Shown in pieces: positions 1-6,934 of a DNA stretch of 11,691 nucleotides. Source of the stretch: Kitasatospora sp040298565 (lineage in GTDB: Bacteria; Actinomycetota; Actinomycetes; Streptomycetales; Streptomycetaceae); contig NZ_JBEPAK010000222.1 in assembly GCF_040298565.1 (NCBI RefSeq), positions 1-11,691 on the forward strand. The letters run 5' to 3'. The notes beneath the pieces are model-generated. The model was given only the letters and a program-made list of their open reading frames with translations. It was not told the origin of the DNA and did no database searches. Both the position numbers and the translations under genes were made by a program. The first letter of the stretch is position 1; every line of letters begins with the position of its first letter.

Positions 1-2396
1 TTCGACTGCACCAGGCCGGGCCCGGGCGCCCCGCTCTCCCCCGTCATCTTCAGGATGCGGATCTTGCCGTAGTCCTCGCCCGGATCCGCGTCCACCGCCA
101 TGAACGCCGCCAGGTTCGGCCGCTGGTTCGGCACGAAGGTGCTGGTCAGCGAGAAGCTCGCGGCGCTGGTGTTCGGCATCCGCACCGTCACGTAGTACGG
201 CGGCTGGACCTGCTTGGTGTCACTGGTCGGGTCCACCGGGACCTGCCAGATGTCACTGCCGTTGAAGAAGGAGTTGGCGTCGGTCACGTGGTACTGGCCC
301 AGCAGGTCGCGCTGCACCTTGAACATGTCCTGCGGGTAGCGCAGGTGCGGCAGCAGCGACTGCGGGATGTCCGCCTTCGGCTCGACCGTCCCCGGGAAGG
401 CCTTCATCCAGGTCCTCAGCACCGGGTCCTTCTCGTCCCACTGGTAGAGCTTCACCTCGCCGGTGTAGGCGTCCACCGTGGCCTTGACCGAGTTGCGGAT
501 GTAGTTGACCTGGTTGGCGACGGTCAGCAGCTCACCACGCTGGTTCGTCAGCGAGTCCTTGGTCGCCGCGCCCAGCGTCGTCTTCGAGGAGAACGGGAAG
601 CCGTCCGACGTGGTGTAGCCGTCCAGCACCCACACCACCCGGCCGTCCTGCACCACCGGGTACGGGTCGGCGTCGATCGACAGCCACGGCGCGACCTTCT
701 CCACCCGCTCCTTCGGCGTCCGGTTGTAGATCACCTTCGCGCCGTCGCTGATCGCCCCCGCGTACAGGATCTGCGGCTCGGCGAAGCGCACCGCGTACGC
801 GGCCCGGGTGAGCGGGTTGCTCAGCGAGACCCCGCTGTCCCCCGTGTACGTGTACTCGGCGTTCTGGCCGGTCTTGGGATCGGTGTAGTCGATCTCCTTG
901 TTCGAGCCGCCGACGATCGAGTACGTCGTCGTCTTCTCGCCGTAGTAGATCCGCTGCTCGTAGTCGCCCAGCGAACCGGTCGCCGGCAGGCCCGACTCGG
1001 TGAACACCGGCTGGCCGCGGTCGTCGACCTGGTTGCCCTTGGCGACCACCGCGCCGTAGCCGTGGGTGTACTTGAAGTGGTCGTTGATCCAGTTGCGCTG
1101 CACCCCGTTGAGGTCCAGCTCGCGCAGGCCGACCACGCTGTCCTGCTTGCCGTCGCCCGTGCCGTAGCGGTCCACGTCCAGGGTGCTCGGGAACGCGTAG
1201 TAGTTGCGCTGCTGCTCCAGCGACTGGAACGTCGGCGACACGATGTTCGGGTCCAGCAGCCGGATGTCCGAGACGGTCTGCGCGTCCGGCTTCAGCGCGT
1301 CCGCGTTCGTCGAACCCTGCGGGCTGTACTGCGTCGTCTGCGCGTCCGCGATCCCGTACGCCCGGCGCGTGGCGTCGATGTTCTTCTGGATGTACGGCGT
1401 CTCCTTGGCCTGCTCGTTCGGCTTGACCTGGAACTGCTGCACGATCGCCGGGTACAGCCCGCCGATCAGCACCGCCGACAGCACCATCAGCCCCAGCCCG
1501 ATCAGGGCCGGCGCCCAGGTGCGGCGGATCGGCGTCAGGAAGAACAGCACCGCGCAGATGATCGCCACGAAGAACAGGATCGTCTTGGCCGGCAGGAACG
1601 CGTTCGCGTCCACGTAGCGCAGCCCCGTCCACCCCGAAACACCCTTGTACGAGCCGGTCTTCACCGCCAGCGCGTACCGGTCCAGCCAGTACGCCACCGC
1701 CTTCAGCAGCACGAACACGCCCAGCAGCACCGCCAGGTGCCCCTGCGCGCCCGCGCTGGCCCGCCGGCCCGGGCCCTGCAGCCGCAGCCCGCCGTACAGG
1801 TAGTGCACCAGCGCCGAGGTCAGCAGCGAGACGATCACCGCACTGAACGCGAAGCCCAGCACGAACTCGTAGAACGGCAGGTCGAAGGCGTAGAAAGAGA
1901 CGTCCATGCCGAACTGGGCGTCCTTCTCACCGAAGGACGTCGCGTTCGTCCACATCAGCCAGGTCCGCCACTGGCCCGACGCCGCCGCGCCCGCCACCAG
2001 GCCGATCACCAGCGAGACGCCGATCAGCGCCCACCGCTTGAACGGCGCCAGGCCCGCCCGGTAGCGGTCCAGGCTCTGCTGCTCCACGGACATCGCCGAC
2101 AGCGGCGGCCGCAGCCGGTGCGCCAGCCACACGTTGAAGCCGACGACCACCGCCATCAGCAGGCCGAAGACCCCGAACAACCCGATCTTCGTCCACAGTT
2201 GGGTGGTGAACACCGAGGAGTAGCGCACCGACCTGAACCACAGCCAGTCCGTCCAGAACCCGGCGAACATGACGAACAGCAGGAACAGCACCGCGAGCAC
2301 GCCCAGGGTCAGCAGGGCGACCCGCGCCCGCCGGGAGGGCGGCCCCACCCTTCGCCGGAAACCCGGCCCTGAGCGTTCCGGCATCTGGAATACCAC
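1..2396 (-). CDS. UPF0182 family seven-helix membrane protein (3' end outside window)
   Basis: About 798 codons are visible and the frame is still open at the left edge; family members are usually near 1000 residues, so roughly the last fifth is missing. The N-terminal third has seven clear hydrophobic segments at about residues 26-48, 70-91, 121-140, 174-197, 219-238, 270-289 and 294-316. A long soluble part follows that should lie outside the membrane. Family-typical stretches are seen, such as FAGFWTDWLWFRSV after helix 1 and SGWTGLRYVDANAFLPAKT before helix 6. I chose the GTG at 2396 because GAGGTG sits five bases upstream (MVFQMPERSG); the ATG at 2384 in the same frame is the alternative. 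The molecular function of UPF0182 (PF03699) is unknown. It is divergent from the PPA1309-family gene. Family assignment is confident; any role would be a guess. Confidence 0.93.
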   Translation of the reverse strand, partial: MVFQMPERSGPGFRRRVGPPSRRARVALLTLGVLAVLFLLFVMFAGFWTDWLWFRSVRYSSVFTTQLWTKIGLFGVFGLLMAVVVGFNVWLAHRLRPPLSAMSVEQQSLDRYRAGLAPFKRWALIGVSLVIGLVAGAAASGQWRTWLMWTNATSFGEKDAQFGMDVSFYAFDLPFYEFVLGFAFSAVIVSLLTSALVHYLYGGLRLQGPGRRASAGAQGHLAVLLGVFVLLKAVAYWLDRYALAVKTGSYKGVSGWTGLRYVDANAFLPAKTILFFVAIICAVLFFLTPIRRTWAPALIGLGLMVLSAVLIGGLYPAIVQQFQVKPNEQAKETPYIQKNIDATRRAYGIADAQTTQYSPQGSTNADALKPDAQTVSDIRLLDPNIVSPTFQSLEQQRNYYAFPSTLDVDRYGTGDGKQDSVVGLRELDLNGVQRNWINDHFKYTHGYGAVVAKGNQVDDRGQPVFTESGLPATGSLGDYEQRIYYGEKTTTYSIVGGSNKEIDYTDPKTGQNAEYTYTGDSGVSLSNPLTRAAYAVRFAEPQILYAGAISDGAKVIYNRTPKERVEKVAPWLSIDADPYPVVQDGRVVWVLDGYTTSDGFPFSSKTTLGAATKDSLTNQRGELLTVANQVNYIRNSVKATVDAYTGEVKLYQWDEKDPVLRTWMKAFPGTVEPKADIPQSLLPHLRYPQDMFKVQRDLLGQYHVTDANSFFNGSDIWQVPVDPTSDTKQVQPPYYVTVRMPNTSAASFSLTSTFVPNQRPNLAAFMAVDADPGEDYGKIRILKMTGESGAPGPGLVQS

Positions 2397-2643
2397 GGTG
2401 GCACCTCAGCTGTGTCGTCTGGGAATCGGTCGGTCGTCAGAGCAACTTAACCAGGCTTCGGCCTAGTTCCCACCGTTAGCAGACGGTTACGACGCTGCTC
2501 CCCGACACCGCCGCCACCCTTCCTCCCCATGACCGCGCCCCGCCCCTCGCGCCGCCCGGCCGGGCGCCGCCCGCCCGACCTGTGCGGATGCCGACCGCCC
2601 GACCTGTGCGGATGCGGCCCGCCCGACGTGTGAGGATTGAGTC
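2397..2643. promoter_or_regulatory. Divergent intergenic region, UPF0182 / PPA1309 genes
   Basis: This 247-bp gap should hold promoters for both flanking genes. On the minus strand a TAAGTT (2444-2449) could be a -10 element but has no good TTGAC-type -35. A GGAAC (2466-2470) followed 19 bases later by GTT (2444-2446) loosely resembles a SigR-type promoter. A short inverted repeat, ACCGT-N6-ACGGT, lies at 2472-2487. The half next to PPA1309 is occupied by three 24-bp tandem repeats, listed separately. No promoter is certain. Confidence 0.5.
2571..2642 (+). repeat. Three tandem 24-bp repeats ending in a ribosome binding site
   Basis: Units start at 2571, 2595 and 2619. Units 1 and 2 share their first 21 bases (CCGCCCGACCTGTGCGGATGC). 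Unit 3 has diverged so that GTGCGGATGC reads GTGAGGATTG, creating GAGGA seven bases before the ATG at 2644. An in-frame TGA (2638-2640) blocks translation through the repeats from upstream, so they are untranslated leader or promoter DNA. They may be a repeated protein-binding site or a slippage product. Confidence 0.85.
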
Positions 2644-3216
2644 ATGTCCGACGCGCCTGATCTGAACAACTCCCCCGACGACGTCTCCAAGCTCCCGGCC
2701 GCCACCCCCCTCACCCGGGCCGCGCTGGAGATCGACGAGTACGCCGCCACCCTCGGCTGGGACCTCCCGGCCCGGCTGTTCGCCCTGGTGGACAGCGCCG
2801 CCCTGCGCAAGGCCGACCCGAGGATCGCCGAACAGCTCGGCCTCGCCGACGGCGACGAGGCCGGCCTCACCCCGGTCGAGCAGGACGAGATCCCGGCCGG
2901 CACCGAGCTCGACAAGTTCCTCGGCACCATCGCCTGGCCCGACTCGGTGGCCGGCTGCGCCCTGGTCGTCGAGCGGCTGATGCTGCCGCCGGGCGCCGAG
3001 CAGTCCCGTCCGCGGGGCGCCAGCGACGCCCAGCTCGCCGAGTGGGTGGCCAACCACCCCAAGCGCGAGGAGGTGCGGATCACCGCCGCGGTGCTGCGCG
3101 ACGGCAAGAAGGAGATCGCCCTGCGGCTGCGCTCCAAGGACAGCGCCCGCGAGGTGCTGACCGGCCCGGACCTGGTGCCCGGGCTGACCGACGCGCTGCT
3201 GGCCACCTTCTCGTAG
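2644..3216 (+). CDS. PPA1309 family protein (function unknown)
   Basis: A 190-residue soluble protein with no signal peptide or membrane helix. The ATG at 2644 has GAGGA seven bases upstream, and an in-frame TGA two codons before it excludes a longer form. The sequence matches the small actinobacterial PPA1309 family: TRAALEIDEYAATLGWD near residues 24-40, RLFALVDSAALR near 44-55, and a VAGCALVVERLMLPP core strand near residues 101-115. The C-terminal part, with RITAAVLRDGKKEIALRLRS near residues 142-161, looks like a beta hairpin followed by a helix. No catalytic motif is evident. From memory, these genes often sit beside UPF0182 and the PDZ/Lon-like protein in actinobacteria, as here, but the biochemical role is not known. 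Its 3' end converges on the PDZ protease gene. Confidence 0.9.
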   Translation: MSDAPDLNNSPDDVSKLPAATPLTRAALEIDEYAATLGWDLPARLFALVDSAALRKADPRIAEQLGLADGDEAGLTPVEQDEIPAGTELDKFLGTIAWPDSVAGCALVVERLMLPPGAEQSRPRGASDAQLAEWVANHPKREEVRITAAVLRDGKKEIALRLRSKDSAREVLTGPDLVPGLTDALLATFS

Positions 3217-3266
3217 CCGTCGCGCGGCCCGTCCCGGCCGGCCGGGTGGCCGGGGGTGGCCGGGTG

Positions 3267-3291
3267 GTAGCCGGGTGGCCGCCCGGGCTAC
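3267..3291. terminator. Hairpin between convergent genes, weak terminator candidate
   Basis: GTAGCC (3267-3272) pairs with GGCTAC (3286-3291), and the inner GGG/CCC extends the stem with one bulge. It lies in the 71-bp gap between the PPA1309 gene and the converging PDZ protease gene, and its right arm covers the TAG stop of the latter. There is no T tract on either strand. The sequence before it is a run of degenerate GCCGGGTG units, so the hairpin may partly reflect simple-sequence composition. Confidence 0.35.
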
Positions 3292-4400
3292 TTGGAGCAG
3301 GACGGCAGCGCGGAGGTCTGACCGGAGCGGATCTGCTCCAGCGCCTTCAGCGCGCCGTCCAGCGTGTCCGTCTTGACCAGGGTCAGCCCGGACGGCACGT
3401 TCTTGCCCGCCTCGGCGCAGTTCGAGGACGGGGTGAGGAAGTACTGGGCTCCGGCGTCCCGGGCGGCGATCAGCTTCATCGATATCCCGCCGATCGGGCC
3501 GACCTTGCCGTCGTCGTCGATGGTGCCGGTGCCGGCGACGAACTTGCCTCCGGTGAGGTCGCCGCCGGGGGTGAGCTTGTCGATGATGCCGAGCGAGAAC
3601 ATCAGCCCGGCGCTGGGGCCGCCGACGTCCTGCAGGCCGATGTCGATCTGGAACGGGTAGGTGTGCCGGATCCCGGTGCCGATGCCGACCACCGCGAGGT
3701 CGGCGCGCTCGGCCGGGGCCTTCGGGTCGAGGTCCTTGGCCCGTACGGTCGGGACGGTGACGTCGGTCCTGGCCCCCGGGGTGGCGGTGCCGTCGCCCGA
3801 GGTGTCCTTGGCCCGCGGCACCACGGTGAAGACCACCGACTCGCCGGGCTTGTGCTTGGTGACGGCGGCGACCACCTGGTCGACCGAGGAGACGGCGGCG
3901 CCGTCCACGGCGACGATCTGGTCGCCCGCGTGCAGCCGGCCCTCGGCGGGGGCACCGGCGGTGACCGACTTGACGATCAGCTCGCTGCCGACCGGGATGT
4001 TCAGCTGCTTGAGGGCGGCGGTGCGGGCGCTGTCCTCGGAGGAGGCGAACTCCTCGGCGTTCTGCTTCTTGGCGTCGGCGTCCGATTGCCCCTTGGGGTA
4101 GACGTTGTCGTGCGGCACCACCAGCACGTCGTCGCGCAGCCAGCCGACCACCGCGTTCACCAGGCTGGGCTCGTACTTGGCCCCGGTCACCTGGACGGTG
4201 GTCATGTTGAGGTGCCCGCTCGTGCGGTACGAGTCGTGCCCGGTGATGGTGATCACCGGCTTGCCGCCCTGGTCGCCGAGCGTGTTGTACGTCGGCCCCG
4301 GGCTCATCTCCGTGTACGGCACCTTCATCAGCACCGACACGCAGAGCAGCGCTATGAGCAGCAGGGTGGCAGCGAGCATCGTCGCGGAGCGGCGTGGCAT
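3288..4400 (-). CDS. PDZ domain plus Lon-type (S16) serine protease, YlbL-like
   Basis: A 370-residue protein predicted to act outside the cytoplasmic membrane. Residues 8-25 form a single hydrophobic segment after MPRRSAT, either a membrane anchor or an uncleaved signal. A PDZ domain spans about residues 135-200 (GAPAEGRLHAGDQIVAVDG). A Lon-like proteolytic domain follows, with the catalytic Ser263 in DVGGPSAGLMFSLGI and Lys309 in GPIGGISMKLIAARDAGA, so the Ser-Lys dyad is intact. There is no AAA+ ATPase domain, which matches the YlbL group of substrate-gated, ATP-independent Lon homologues. Two cysteines (328 and 368) could form a disulfide on the outer face. It probably degrades or processes envelope proteins; the substrate is unknown. 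The ATG at 4400 lacks a usable ribosome site (GAGG is one base away), which suggests a leaderless mRNA. It lies 42 bp downstream of the small membrane protein gene. Confidence 0.93.
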   Translation of the reverse strand: MPRRSATMLAATLLLIALLCVSVLMKVPYTEMSPGPTYNTLGDQGGKPVITITGHDSYRTSGHLNMTTVQVTGAKYEPSLVNAVVGWLRDDVLVVPHDNVYPKGQSDADAKKQNAEEFASSEDSARTAALKQLNIPVGSELIVKSVTAGAPAEGRLHAGDQIVAVDGAAVSSVDQVVAAVTKHKPGESVVFTVVPRAKDTSGDGTATPGARTDVTVPTVRAKDLDPKAPAERADLAVVGIGTGIRHTYPFQIDIGLQDVGGPSAGLMFSLGIIDKLTPGGDLTGGKFVAGTGTIDDDGKVGPIGGISMKLIAARDAGAQYFLTPSSNCAEAGKNVPSGLTLVKTDTLDGALKALEQIRSGQTSALPSCSK

Positions 4401-4406
4401 GCCTCG

Positions 4407-4412
4407 ACAGTA
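4407..4412 (-). promoter_or_regulatory. Possible -10 element for a leaderless protease transcript
   Basis: On the minus strand TACTGT fits the streptomycete -10 pattern TAnnnT and ends six bases before the ATG at 4400, so transcription would begin at or next to the start codon. No matching TTGAC-like -35 is visible 16-18 bases upstream, and co-transcription from the upstream small gene is the alternative. Confidence 0.3.
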
Positions 4413-4442
4413 CGGGACGCGGGTGACGCGGTGCCCGCCGGG

Positions 4443-4634
4443 CTACTGGCCGGAGCGCTCACCGGGGGCGGCGGTGCCCGCGGTGGTGCGTTCCATCGCG
4501 GCCATGAAGCGCCGGTGCTCGGCGAGCGAGGCAGGGTCCCCCGTGGCCCGCGGGGTCCGCTGGGCCCAGCCGGCCCAGACGGCGGCGGCCAGGACGGCGA
4601 CAACCGGAATGATCAGCCAGGCGAGCGCACCCAT
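4443..4634 (-). CDS. Small single-helix membrane protein, function unknown
   Basis: A 63-residue protein with a hydrophobic helix at about residues 4-23 (LAWLIIPVVAVLAAAVWAGW) and a charged tail of about 40 residues containing EHRRFMAAMERT. The ATG at 4634 has GGGAG seven bases upstream, a good site, which supports it as a real gene despite its size. With few N-terminal charges and R/K following the helix, the tail is probably cytoplasmic. It ends 42 bp before the PDZ/Lon-like protease gene on the same strand, so the two may be co-transcribed and the small protein could be a partner of the protease in the membrane; that is inference from position only. I do not recognise a named family. Confidence 0.75.
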   Translation of the reverse strand: MGALAWLIIPVVAVLAAAVWAGWAQRTPRATGDPASLAEHRRFMAAMERTTAGTAAPGERSGQ

Positions 4635-4943
4635 GTCAGTACTCCCAGCTCGTCGTGTCTATGAGCAGATTAACCATCCCGGCGGACAACGCGGCCGGCG
4701 CCGTCCGGGTTACGGGACGGCCGATCGGCTCACTTCCAGGGAGTATCCGGCGCACCCGTCCGGACCCGTTCGGGTGAGACGACGGCGCGCCTGACCCGAG
4801 GGACGCGGTGCGTGTGCGGCCGGTTCCGCCGCCGCCCCGCCGGGAGTCATCCGCCGCGGACCGGACGGGGCCGAGCAGAGCGGGACGCCGAGCCGGGGCC
4901 GAGAGGGACCCGAGCGGGGGACCGAGCGGGGACGGCAGGGAGT
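4635..4943. other. 309-bp intergenic region with stacked inverted repeats
   Basis: This lies between moaE and the small membrane protein gene, both on the minus strand. No supported gene is inside. It holds a 7-bp-arm inverted repeat, GCCGTCC-N8-GGACGGC (4700-4721), and a second, CACCCG-N12-CGGGTG (4753-4776), that contains the near-palindrome ACCCG-TT-CGGGT; neither is followed by a T tract. The 4870-4935 end consists of degenerate CCGAGCnGGG-type repeats. The promoter of the small gene is expected here, but I cannot place one. Confidence 0.5.
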
Positions 4944-5384
4944 TCAGCAGCCGTCGGCGCCGACCCACTCCTCCTGGCCGTCGGTGAAGACCTGGTGCTT
5001 CCAGATCGGCACCTCGTGCTTGAGGTCGTCGATCAGCTGGCGGGCGGCCGCGAAGGCCTCCCCGCGGTGCGCGCAGGAGACGGCGACGATCACGGCCTTG
5101 TCGGTGATCTCCAGCCGGCCCACCCGGTGGACCGCGGCGAGCGCCCTGACCGGGTGGTCGGCGACGACCTTCTCGGCGATCCGGCGCATCTCCTGCTCGG
5201 CGGAGGGGTGGCAGCTGTACTCCAGCGCGGCGACCGACTTGCCGCCGTCGTGGTCACGGACCGTCCCGACGAAGACGGTGGTGCCGCCGGCCGCGTCGTC
5301 GCCGACCGCCTCGTACACCTCGTCCAGCGAGAGCGGGGTGTCGCGGACCGCGAGCAGGCGGATGGGGTCGTGGTTATCGGACAT
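4944..5384 (-). CDS. moaE: Molybdopterin synthase catalytic (large) subunit MoaE
   Basis: A 146-residue cytoplasmic enzyme, the usual MoaE length. MoaE binds cyclic pyranopterin monophosphate and, with the thiocarboxylated C-terminus of MoaD, inserts two sulfurs to make molybdopterin. Family signatures are present: FVGTVRDHDGG with Arg43, AHRGEAF (His106, Arg107), and DDLKHEVPIWKHQVF with Lys122 and Lys129. By family comparison these correspond to Arg39, Lys119 and Lys126 of the E. coli enzyme, so it should be active. I chose ATG 5384 (MSDNHDP). The in-frame ATG at 5402 would add six residues and a frame open to 5510 is possible, but the extra residues are unlike the family. The ribosome site is weak. 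No moaD, moaA or moaC lies in the window, so MoaD must be encoded elsewhere. An inverted repeat about 50-76 bp upstream may regulate it. Confidence 0.95.
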   Translation of the reverse strand: MSDNHDPIRLLAVRDTPLSLDEVYEAVGDDAAGGTTVFVGTVRDHDGGKSVAALEYSCHPSAEQEMRRIAEKVVADHPVRALAAVHRVGRLEITDKAVIVAVSCAHRGEAFAAARQLIDDLKHEVPIWKHQVFTDGQEEWVGADGC

Positions 5385-5433
5385 GACCCCATGATTCCCC
5401 ATCGGGGCGGGAATCCGGCAAGGGGTTTCCACA

Positions 5434-5460
5434 TCACGATGTGGGAATTTCGCATCGTGA
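5434..5460. promoter_or_regulatory. Inverted repeat upstream of moaE, operator candidate
   Basis: TCACGATG (5434-5441) and CATCGTGA (5453-5460) are perfect 8-base inverted arms separated by 11 bases, with half-site centres 19 bp apart, a spacing suited to a dimeric helix-turn-helix regulator. One further inner base pair matches after a T/G wobble. The site is AT-richer than its surroundings. It lies 50 bp upstream of the moaE start, where a repressor or activator could act. No regulator gene is nearby. Confidence 0.5.
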
Positions 5461-5585
5461 CATTCGCGCGTTGGGCTGGCCGGTCGTGTCAGGGCCGGCC
5501 TCGACATCACCGTGTCGGCCCCGACGTCACCGCGCGCCCTGACGCGCCGCTCCTGACGCGCGCCGCCCGGACGCGCGCCCCGGGG

Positions 5586-6734
5586 TCAGAACCTGCGCCG
5601 CTTGCGGGCCCGGCGCACCAGCGCCGCCGTACCGACCAGCGCCACCGTCGCCCCCGCCGCCCCCAGACTGGTCGCGGCCTCCTTGCCGCCCAGCCGCCGC
5701 CCGGCCACCGCGTGCTTGCCCGACACCTGGGCCAGCAGCTCCGCCAGCACCTGCTCGTTGGAGAACCCCGGCCGCCACCCCGCCTCGTGCAGCCGGCTGC
5801 CCGACACCACCCAGGGGTACATCGTGTACGCCAGGTCGCCCGCCGGAGCCGGGGTCAGGCCGAGCCGGTGCAGCCGGGCCGCCGTCCCCAGCGCCAAGGC
5901 CGCCGGCAGCTCCATCCGCCGGATCCCCGACAGCCGCTCCACGTCCTCCTGCTCCAGCCAGCCGTCACAGCCGACCGTCACCTCGCCCTCGACCAGGCCC
6001 AGCGCCGCGTACTCCAGCGCCGCCGCCAGGTCGTCCACGTGGCAGAACTGCCAGCACGGGCGCGAACCGGCCACCACCAGCAGCCGCGGCGCCTCGAAGT
6101 GCCGGGTCAGCACCGTGTCCACCCCGGGGCCCACCACCACGGCCGGGCGCAGCACCGTCACCTGCAGCCCCGGATGGGCCCGCGGCGCCCGCCGGGCCAG
6201 CCGCTCGATCTCCAGCAGGTCCCCGACCAGCGAGGCCTCCTCGGTCGCCCGCAGCTCGGAGTCCTCCGCCAGCGGCACCTCGTTGTCGGCCAGCGCCCCG
6301 TAGACCATCGCGGAGGTGCACAGCACCACCCGGTGCACCCCGGCCGCCGCGGCCGCGGTCAGCACCGTCTGCGCGCCGCGCACGTTGTAGGCGCTGCGGG
6401 CCCTCGGGTCGGACTCCATCCCGAAGTCCATCGCCAGGTGCACCACCACGTCCACCCCGGCCAGCCGCTCGGCCACCGCGGGGTCGCGCACGTCCAGCAC
6501 CCGCCACTGCACGCCCGGAACGTCGCCGCGCCGGTCGTCCACCCCCAGCACCCTGCGCACGTGCGGGGAGGCCACCAGCCGGGCGGCGACCCGCTCGCCC
6601 AGCACCCCCGCGGCACCGGTGACGGCCACGGTCAGCGGCCGCCCGCCGTAGGCTGGAGGCGGTGACGCCGTGGTGTCCGACGCGTCCTCTCCTCCGGTCA
6701 GCCCAGAGCGAACGTCCGAGGGCGGGGAACTCAC
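5586..6734 (-). CDS. NAD-dependent epimerase/dehydratase-like (extended SDR) protein with C-terminal membrane tail
   Basis: A 382-residue protein. After about 30 disordered residues comes a Rossmann fold with the GxxGxxG dinucleotide loop at residues 40-46 (GAAGVLG), DVRD at 81-84 and HLAMDFGM near 99-106. The strand carrying the active-site serine is CTSAMVYG (Ser141). Where the catalytic YxxxK should stand, about 27 residues on, the sequence is SLVGD (168-172): both Tyr and Lys are absent. NAD(P) binding is likely; ordinary epimerase chemistry is doubtful. WQFCHVDDL (228-236) is typical of the substrate domain of extended SDRs. The C-terminus has a hydrophobic stretch at about 355-373 followed by RRARKRRRF, suggesting a tail anchor with the enzyme facing the cytoplasm. 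The GTG start at 6734 has GGAGG seven bases upstream; the ATG at 6741 is out of frame. It is divergent from the metalloprotease-like gene. Substrate unknown. Confidence 0.88.
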   Translation of the reverse strand: MSSPPSDVRSGLTGGEDASDTTASPPPAYGGRPLTVAVTGAAGVLGERVAARLVASPHVRRVLGVDDRRGDVPGVQWRVLDVRDPAVAERLAGVDVVVHLAMDFGMESDPRARSAYNVRGAQTVLTAAAAAGVHRVVLCTSAMVYGALADNEVPLAEDSELRATEEASLVGDLLEIERLARRAPRAHPGLQVTVLRPAVVVGPGVDTVLTRHFEAPRLLVVAGSRPCWQFCHVDDLAAALEYAALGLVEGEVTVGCDGWLEQEDVERLSGIRRMELPAALALGTAARLHRLGLTPAPAGDLAYTMYPWVVSGSRLHEAGWRPGFSNEQVLAELLAQVSGKHAVAGRRLGGKEAATSLGAAGATVALVGTAALVRRARKRRRF

Positions 6735-6752
6735 CGGCCATCCTCCACGGTT

Positions 6753-6780
6753 AGCTTATGTGCGTACGGACGTGTGTCAC
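6753..6780 (-). promoter_or_regulatory. Predicted sigma-70-type promoter of the SDR gene
   Basis: Reading the minus strand, GTGACA (6775-6780) matches five of six bases of TTGACA and is followed after 16 bases by TAAGCT (6753-6758), which fits TAnnnT. Transcription would start just before the GGAGG site, giving a leader of roughly 15 bases. The -35 overlaps an inverted repeat, GGACGT-N9-ACGTCC (6768-6788), which could be an operator. The rest of the 200-bp gap (6735-6934) shows no other clear element, and no plus-strand promoter could be placed. Confidence 0.5.
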
Positions 6781-6934
6781 GTACGTCCATCCTGCCCGAG
6801 GCGAAGGCCCCGCGGTGCACCCGGCACGGGCCCGCCGCGCGGGAGCCGCTGACGAGTCCCCCGCTCCAGCGGAGCCCCGGGCGGGCAGCACTTCCCGCCC
6901 CACCCGTATGACGGCCGACCGGATCGAGGACCCC

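Noticed and set aside
288..2372. Long plus-strand open frame opposite the UPF0182 gene
   Set aside because: Its product is dominated by Arg, Val, Gln, His and Leu, as expected from the antisense of a high-GC gene, while the minus strand encodes clear membrane helices.
3222..3285. GCCGGGTG-type repeats between PPA1309 and the PDZ protease gene
   Set aside because: Irregular simple-sequence units with no fixed period; treated as composition around the weak hairpin.
5541..5580. GACGCGC direct repeats (5541, 5555, 5570) between moaE and the SDR gene
   Set aside because: Short, irregularly spaced and close to background composition in such GC-rich DNA; could be part of a weak terminator but gives no clear stem with a T tract.
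4812..6665. Long plus-strand open frame across moaE and the SDR gene
   Set aside because: It is antisense to two well-supported genes and crosses their intergenic gap; composition is low-complexity Arg/Gln/His/Pro.
6758..6934. Longer start of the metalloprotease-like protein at the ATG at 6758
   Set aside because: No ribosome site, and the added residues are Arg/Ala/Pro filler over the divergent promoter; the conserved PFGFG start lies at 6935.
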